Below are positions 51,083-54,075 of a stretch of DNA of 54,075 nucleotides, piece after piece (within the stretch, counting starts at the first letter, position 1; each line of letters begins with the position of its first letter). The DNA lies in assembly GCA_003225455.1 (NCBI GenBank), contig QIAB01000035.1, positions 1 through 54,075 of the forward strand, written 5' to 3'. Source of the stretch: Acidobacteriota bacterium (GTDB taxonomy: Bacteria; Acidobacteriota; Terriglobia; Terriglobales; Acidobacteriaceae). The notes beneath the pieces were generated by a model that worked only from the letters and a program-made list of their open reading frames with translations, ran no database searches and was not told the DNA's origin. The translations under genes and the position numbers were made by a program.

Positions 51083-51748
51083 TCACTGGCCGAAATCACT
51101 TTCGATCACTTCCGTCCCCGCCGGCGCCGCAAAGCGGAACCGCTGATCTGTCACCTCCACATTCTCCTTCTGATCGCTGAAACGGTATTCGGTAATTGAG
51201 CCGTCTATTTCTTCGATGATAATCCTCGCGATCTGGTGACTCGGAGTAATCTCCAGCATGACTTGGCTGACGCGGTCCTCCATTGCCTTCGGTATACCTC
51301 GCAGCACCGTGTCGCCAGAGTCTAAGGGAGCCACGTCCGGTGCTACCGATAAACCCTGTAATTCTTTCTCCAGCCGCGCCTTACCCAACAGAAATCCCAA
51401 GGGAGATCGCAGGTCGTCAAGCTTGCGAACCGGGGTCCTTCGAACCTGGCGATCACCTGGGATATAGAACCAGGCATCCTTACCGTCGCTCAAAAACAGC
51501 TTCTCCGTCGGAGAACGGTATTCCCAACGCATCTTGCCCGGTTTTTTTAACCAAAGTGTCCCAGACTCGACTCGTTCTATGCCTGACCCACGATAGATTT
51601 CGGCAAACTCGGCCTGCAGGGTATGTAATCGGTTATATCGCTCGTCCACAGCCCGCGCCAGAGCACGGACATCTACAACCTCAGCTCCAAGTAGGGGGGG
51701 AATCAGCAAAACGGCCGCAGAGGTGAGAAAAATAAAAACTCGCTGCAC
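51083..51748 (-). CDS. lolA: LolA-like outer-membrane lipoprotein carrier protein
   Basis: 221 residues from a GTG at 51748, chosen because it gives a compact signal peptide (QRVFIFLTSAAVLLIPPLLG); a TTG at 51781 is the upstream alternative. The LolA half-barrel signature is clear: LQAEFAEIYRGSG, ESGTLWLKKPGKMRWEY, LFLSDGKDAWFYIPGDRQV and LEITPSHQIARIIIEEIDG. LolA ferries lipoproteins through the periplasm to the outer membrane, implying a didermic cell. No LolB or LolCDE nearby. Confidence 0.87.
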   Translation of the reverse strand: MQRVFIFLTSAAVLLIPPLLGAEVVDVRALARAVDERYNRLHTLQAEFAEIYRGSGIERVESGTLWLKKPGKMRWEYRSPTEKLFLSDGKDAWFYIPGDRQVRRTPVRKLDDLRSPLGFLLGKARLEKELQGLSVAPDVAPLDSGDTVLRGIPKAMEDRVSQVMLEITPSHQIARIIIEEIDGSITEYRFSDQKENVEVTDQRFRFAAPAGTEVIESDFGQ

Positions 51749-52116
51749 AGATCTAGTCTTAGGTTTGAGGTGGACCAACAATGCGACAGCCCCGTCGCAT
51801 ACGGACCTGAATGCTATTGTAATCCGGCTTCCTGTCTCGCGCTCTCCAGTTAGGCGACAAGAACCAATTACAGGTCTTTTTAGGCATGGAGTGTCAGCAA
51901 AACTTTCTGAGCAGTAGCGCCGCTTACGCCTGATTTCACGGCTGTGATATAGTTCCCATCAATTTCGGTTGGCAACGTATCCTGTAACCTACTAGTGCGT
52001 TGCCAACTCCATAGGATGTGCAATTTCTCCCGAAGCGCTTGCAGCGGAAGCGCAGCATTAATGCAGTTCCCGGAAAACCTGCGGCTTCGGCCGCCAAAAC
52101 ACTAAGGAGTGCCGCG
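51749..52116. other. Divergent intergenic region between lolA and the small secreted protein
   Basis: About 368 bp without a gene. It contains the perfect inverted repeat at 51781-51800 and, at the right end, AAGGAG before the ATG at 52117. No further structure identified. Confidence 0.4.
51781..51800. promoter_or_regulatory. Perfect 7-bp inverted repeat near the lolA start
   Basis: ATGCGAC-AGCCCC-GTCGCAT. A two-fold symmetric site immediately upstream of lolA could be an operator or an mRNA hairpin. No T-tract. Confidence 0.35.
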
Positions 52117-52449
52117 ATGAAGAAACTGCTGCTGTTCTGTCTTATCCTCTCGACAACCTTCCTCTACGTAGCCGTGGTCTTCGCCGATGACGCAGCCAAG
52201 TCTGACACCGTGAACGGTTGGGTCAGCGATTCCAAATGCGGGGCCAAAGGCGCGAACGCAGGAGCCGAAGCCTGCACGAAAAAGTGCATCGCTGCTGGAG
52301 AAAAACCTGTGGTAGTCAGCGACGCTGATCAGAAAGTCTACAGCGTTGAAAATCCCGATGCCCTCAAAGGACATGAAGGCCATCATGTCGCCGTGACCGG
52401 CCACGTAAACGGCGATTCCATCCACGTGATGAGCGTCAAGATGTTGTGA
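52117..52449 (+). CDS. Small secreted protein with OB-fold-like domain
   Basis: 110 residues from the ATG at 52117, preceded by AAGGAG at seven-base spacing. Signal peptide MKKLLLFCLILSTTFLYVAV ending in VFA. The mature domain (VNGWVSDSKCGAKG, CTKKCIAAGEKPVVVSDADQ, VYSVENPDALKGHEGHHVAV, TGHVNGDSIHVMSVKML) has three cysteines and the strand pattern of small acidobacterial periplasmic proteins that I regard as OB-like; no enzyme motif. Cysteines 53-65 region plus KKC could bind a metal or form a disulfide. Function unknown. Confidence 0.75.
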   Translation: MKKLLLFCLILSTTFLYVAVVFADDAAKSDTVNGWVSDSKCGAKGANAGAEACTKKCIAAGEKPVVVSDADQKVYSVENPDALKGHEGHHVAVTGHVNGDSIHVMSVKML

Positions 52450-52469
52450 GCTTTTTTGACCATCGGAGG

Positions 52470-52507
52470 CACAGAGGGATTTTGAATGAATTCCGTGCTC
52501 CTCTGTG
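52470..52507. repeat. CACAGAGG / CCTCTGTG inverted repeat
   Basis: CACAGAGG (52470-52477) pairs perfectly with CCTCTGTG (52500-52507) across 22 bases, with a further CCTCTGTG-like unit following. It lies between two convergent genes and may aid termination, or be a dispersed repeat. Confidence 0.45.
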
Positions 52508-52525
52508 ACCTCTGTGGTATCGAGG

Positions 52526-53299
52526 TTACCGCAGTACGCCTTCCAACGGCGAACTCGCGGTCGCATAAAGCTTCTTCTGCATCCGTCCTGCGAGATAGGC
52601 CTGACGACCTGCAATGACTGCATGCTTCATGGCTTCCGCCATGAGTACCGGATCTTGCGCATTGGCAATTCCAGTGTTCATCAGCACAGCGTCGGCGCCC
52701 AGTTCCATTGCGATGGTTGCATCAGACGCCGTCCCAACTCCCGCATCCAGAATCAATGGCACTCCGGTGATCATCTCCCGCAAGATACGAATGTTTGCAG
52801 CATTCTGAATTCCCAGCCCGCTGCCGATGGGCGCGCCCAGAGGCATCACCGCGCTTGCCCCAGCATCCAGCAACCGCTTGGCAAACACCACATCATCTGA
52901 CGTATACGGAAGAACCGTGAAGCCTTCCTTTACCAGCACTCGAGTAGCTTCGAGCGTCGCCTGCACATCTGGATAAAGCGTCGCCTGGTCACCAATGACC
53001 TCCAATTTCACCCAGTCCGACAGGCCTACTTCCCTCCCCAAACGCGCCGCCCGAATCGCCTCATCGGCGGTGTAGCAACCGGCGGTGTTCGGCAGAAGGA
53101 AATATTTTTTCGAATCGATGTAATCGAGCAGTGACTCCTTGCTGCGATCCAGGTTGATGCGGCGCACCGCCACGGTCACCATCTCAGCCTCGCTCGCTTC
53201 TAAGGCGCGCGCGGTTTCCTGAAATGATTTGTATTTTCCCGTGCCAACGATGAGCCGCGAGCGAAAGTCCCGCCCGGCAATCATTAGAGAGTCCATCAT
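52526..53299 (-). CDS. thiG: Thiazole synthase ThiG
   Basis: 257 residues from the ATG at 53299; the next codon (53296) is also ATG. TIM-barrel signatures: [67 protein letters not shown] (active-site Lys), [16 protein letters not shown] and [20 protein letters not shown]. ThiG joins deoxyxylulose phosphate, dehydroglycine and ThiS-thiocarboxylate to form the thiazole ring of thiamine. No thiS, thiE or thiamine riboswitch is seen next to it. An in-frame extension to 53404 passes through a terminator hairpin and is rejected. Confidence 0.95.
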   Translation of the reverse strand: MMDSLMIAGRDFRSRLIVGTGKYKSFQETARALEASEAEMVTVAVRRINLDRSKESLLDYIDSKKYFLLPNTAGCYTADEAIRAARLGREVGLSDWVKLEVIGDQATLYPDVQATLEATRVLVKEGFTVLPYTSDDVVFAKRLLDAGASAVMPLGAPIGSGLGIQNAANIRILREMITGVPLILDAGVGTASDATIAMELGADAVLMNTGIANAQDPVLMAEAMKHAVIAGRQAYLAGRMQKKLYATASSPLEGVLR

Positions 53300-53601
53300 G
53301 CCTCTATTGTAATGAAAGCAGGGCGAGGTGGGCGCTTGAGACAAAAACGCGGGGCACGAGGCCCCGCGAAAAAAGGTATTGCGCGGAAAGCCATGCCGCA
53401 GCAATCAAACACACACGCTTGTCCAAGGCTCACCTGCGCATCGGGATCACCTTGTTTTGCCGCTCTTAGGAACCAGTTGAGGCTTTTTGGCGGATAATTG
53501 TTTTCTTGAGCGAGTAGGAAAGGCAAAAATAAGGTAGCAAGGACGACCAGCAAGGGTCTCACGACTGCATCCTGAAGCAACAATGAAGGCCAGACACGCA
53601 T
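53296..53601 (-). pseudogene. Truncated Sel1-repeat secreted protein
   Basis: From the ATG at 53601: a signal-like hydrophobic segment (RPLLVVLATLFLPFLLAQ) followed by the start of one Sel1 repeat (NWFLRAAKQGDPDAQVSLGQ). Where the repeat should continue (YxxGxGVxxD) the sequence instead becomes Cys/Phe/Pro-rich and reads through the hairpin terminator at 53343-53374 to a stop overlapping the thiG start. A shift of frame meets an early TGA directly after the repeat. So this is probably a gene remnant or a frameshifted end. Function unknown. Confidence 0.55.
53343..53374 (-). terminator. Strong bidirectional-looking hairpin upstream of thiG
   Basis: CGCGGGGC-CTCGT-GCCCCGCG on the minus strand, followed by TTTTTG; on the plus strand it is followed by six A. 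Eight-base perfect GC stem. It lies about 49 bases before the thiG start, ending transcription from the Sel1 remnant or acting as a leader attenuator. Confidence 0.8.
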
Positions 53602-53758
53602 TACCCAAGCATATTCTATGCTGAGATCAGACACGATTACACTCACGATCCAGGTCAGTGAGTGCAACGGGGATTTTGCAACAGTAATCCTGAAAGCTCG
53701 TCAGGAAAGTCGTAAACTCATCCAGCAGGACCGAACTGGCGCGCCACCTTCAGCGAAC

Positions 53759-54075
53759 ATGTTGAACCTACACCTTTCGTCCCACCGTACTGCAATTGTA
53801 TTAGCGCTCTTTGGCTTCTTTTGTGTGACCGGCCGCTGTCTTGCCCATGACAATGATCTACTGTGCAATGATGGAGACGGCAGTTTTCATGCGGAATCTC
53901 ATACTGGTGTGACTGTGAGAGTGGGAGCTGCGCGAAACGGGGAATTGGCGACGCGGAAGTGTGAGGCAACTCTCAGTTGGAACAAGCAAGCAGTCACAGT
54001 GGCGACCAGCGTGACGCAGCTCGACCTTGATGTGTTCGGTGTGGACCTGGGCCTGGGCGTACCAGTTGCGGCGTG
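53759..54075 (+). CDS. Secreted protein of unknown function, N-terminal part (runs off the right edge)
   Basis: The frame from the ATG at 53759 is open for 105 codons to the end of the window. A signal peptide (HRTAIVLALFGFFCVTGRCL then AHD) is followed by DNDLLCNDGDGSFHAESHTG, VTVRVGAARNGELATRKCEA and TLSWNKQAVTVATSVTQLDL DVFG in beta-strand-like rhythm with two cysteines. The pattern matches acidobacterial exported proteins annotated only as hypothetical in my recollection. It should act outside the inner membrane; function unknown. Divergent from the Sel1 remnant. Confidence 0.7.
   Translation, partial: MLNLHLSSHRTAIVLALFGFFCVTGRCLAHDNDLLCNDGDGSFHAESHTGVTVRVGAARNGELATRKCEATLSWNKQAVTVATSVTQLDLDVFGVDLGLGVPVAA

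Noticed and set aside
53300-53400. Possible thiamine pyrophosphate riboswitch upstream of thiG
   Set aside because: The conserved CTGAGA and GGAT/GCTAGGGA-like elements are not seen; only a simple GC hairpin with a T-tract is present.
53718-53969. 83-codon open frame on the minus strand near the right edge
   Set aside because: It is antisense to the secreted protein starting at 53759, which has a clear signal peptide and an open frame to the edge.

Overview
The window reads as a chromosomal segment of an acidobacterium, most likely Terriglobia (subdivision 1). The basis is gene content and style rather than a marker gene: a Sat-CysC fusion, a BadF-type kinase divergent from a sodium:solute symporter, a GspF-GspE-PilM-PilN-PilO-PilP cluster, an M48 protease beside a TonB-like protein, a GxxExxY protein and several small families I associate with this phylum. 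No rRNA, tRNA, CRISPR array, integrase or transposase was seen. Both edges cut genes: a glycosyltransferase on the left (minus strand) and a secreted protein on the right (plus strand).

Region 1 (1-19.3 kb) is an envelope or exopolysaccharide locus with a sulfation module. Two GT4 glycosyltransferases lie on the minus strand. A heparinase II/III family lyase, a glutamine-dependent asparagine synthetase-like amidotransferase and a NodB-type deacetylase form a tight plus-strand group. Facing them is a minus-strand train: one-module NRPS (C-A-T-TE), Wzx-like flippase, ATP-grasp/low-molecular-weight phosphatase fusion, PAPS-dependent sulfotransferase, bifunctional ATP sulfurylase/APS kinase, TauE/SafE permease and CysQ-like phosphatase. 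These supply the steps of a sulfation cycle (sulfate to APS to PAPS, transfer, PAP removal) next to an export flippase and an aminoacyl-activating enzyme. No APS, PAPS or sulfite reductase is present here. The locus therefore looks dedicated to making a sulfated and possibly aminoacylated surface glycan or small molecule.

Region 2 (19.6-30.9 kb) holds a small secreted protein, a beta-propeller protein with two tandem CARDB domains bracketed by a 34-bp direct repeat, a GT2 enzyme, two overlapping LuxR-type HTH genes in different frames, two zinc-ribbon membrane proteins (one with a GAF domain), an M48 metallopeptidase and a TonB C-terminal protein.

Region 3 (31-44.3 kb) holds an amino-acid permease, a GxxExxY protein between inverted copies of a CGCAAAG repeat, a sodium:solute symporter, a BadF kinase, a helical repeat protein, an acyl carrier protein, an acyl-CoA ligase and a diacylglycerol-kinase-like gene (both frame-disrupted), a thioredoxin-like/VKOR disulfide pair, an S9 peptidase, an IscA/ErpA protein and a deacetylase frameshifted by a 13-bp tandem duplication.

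Region 4 (44.3-54 kb) holds a type IV pilus / type II secretion assembly operon (PilC, PilB, PilM, PilN, PilO, PilP-like, pseudopilin) with no secretin gene, a LolA-like carrier, a small secreted protein, thiG and a truncated Sel1 fragment.
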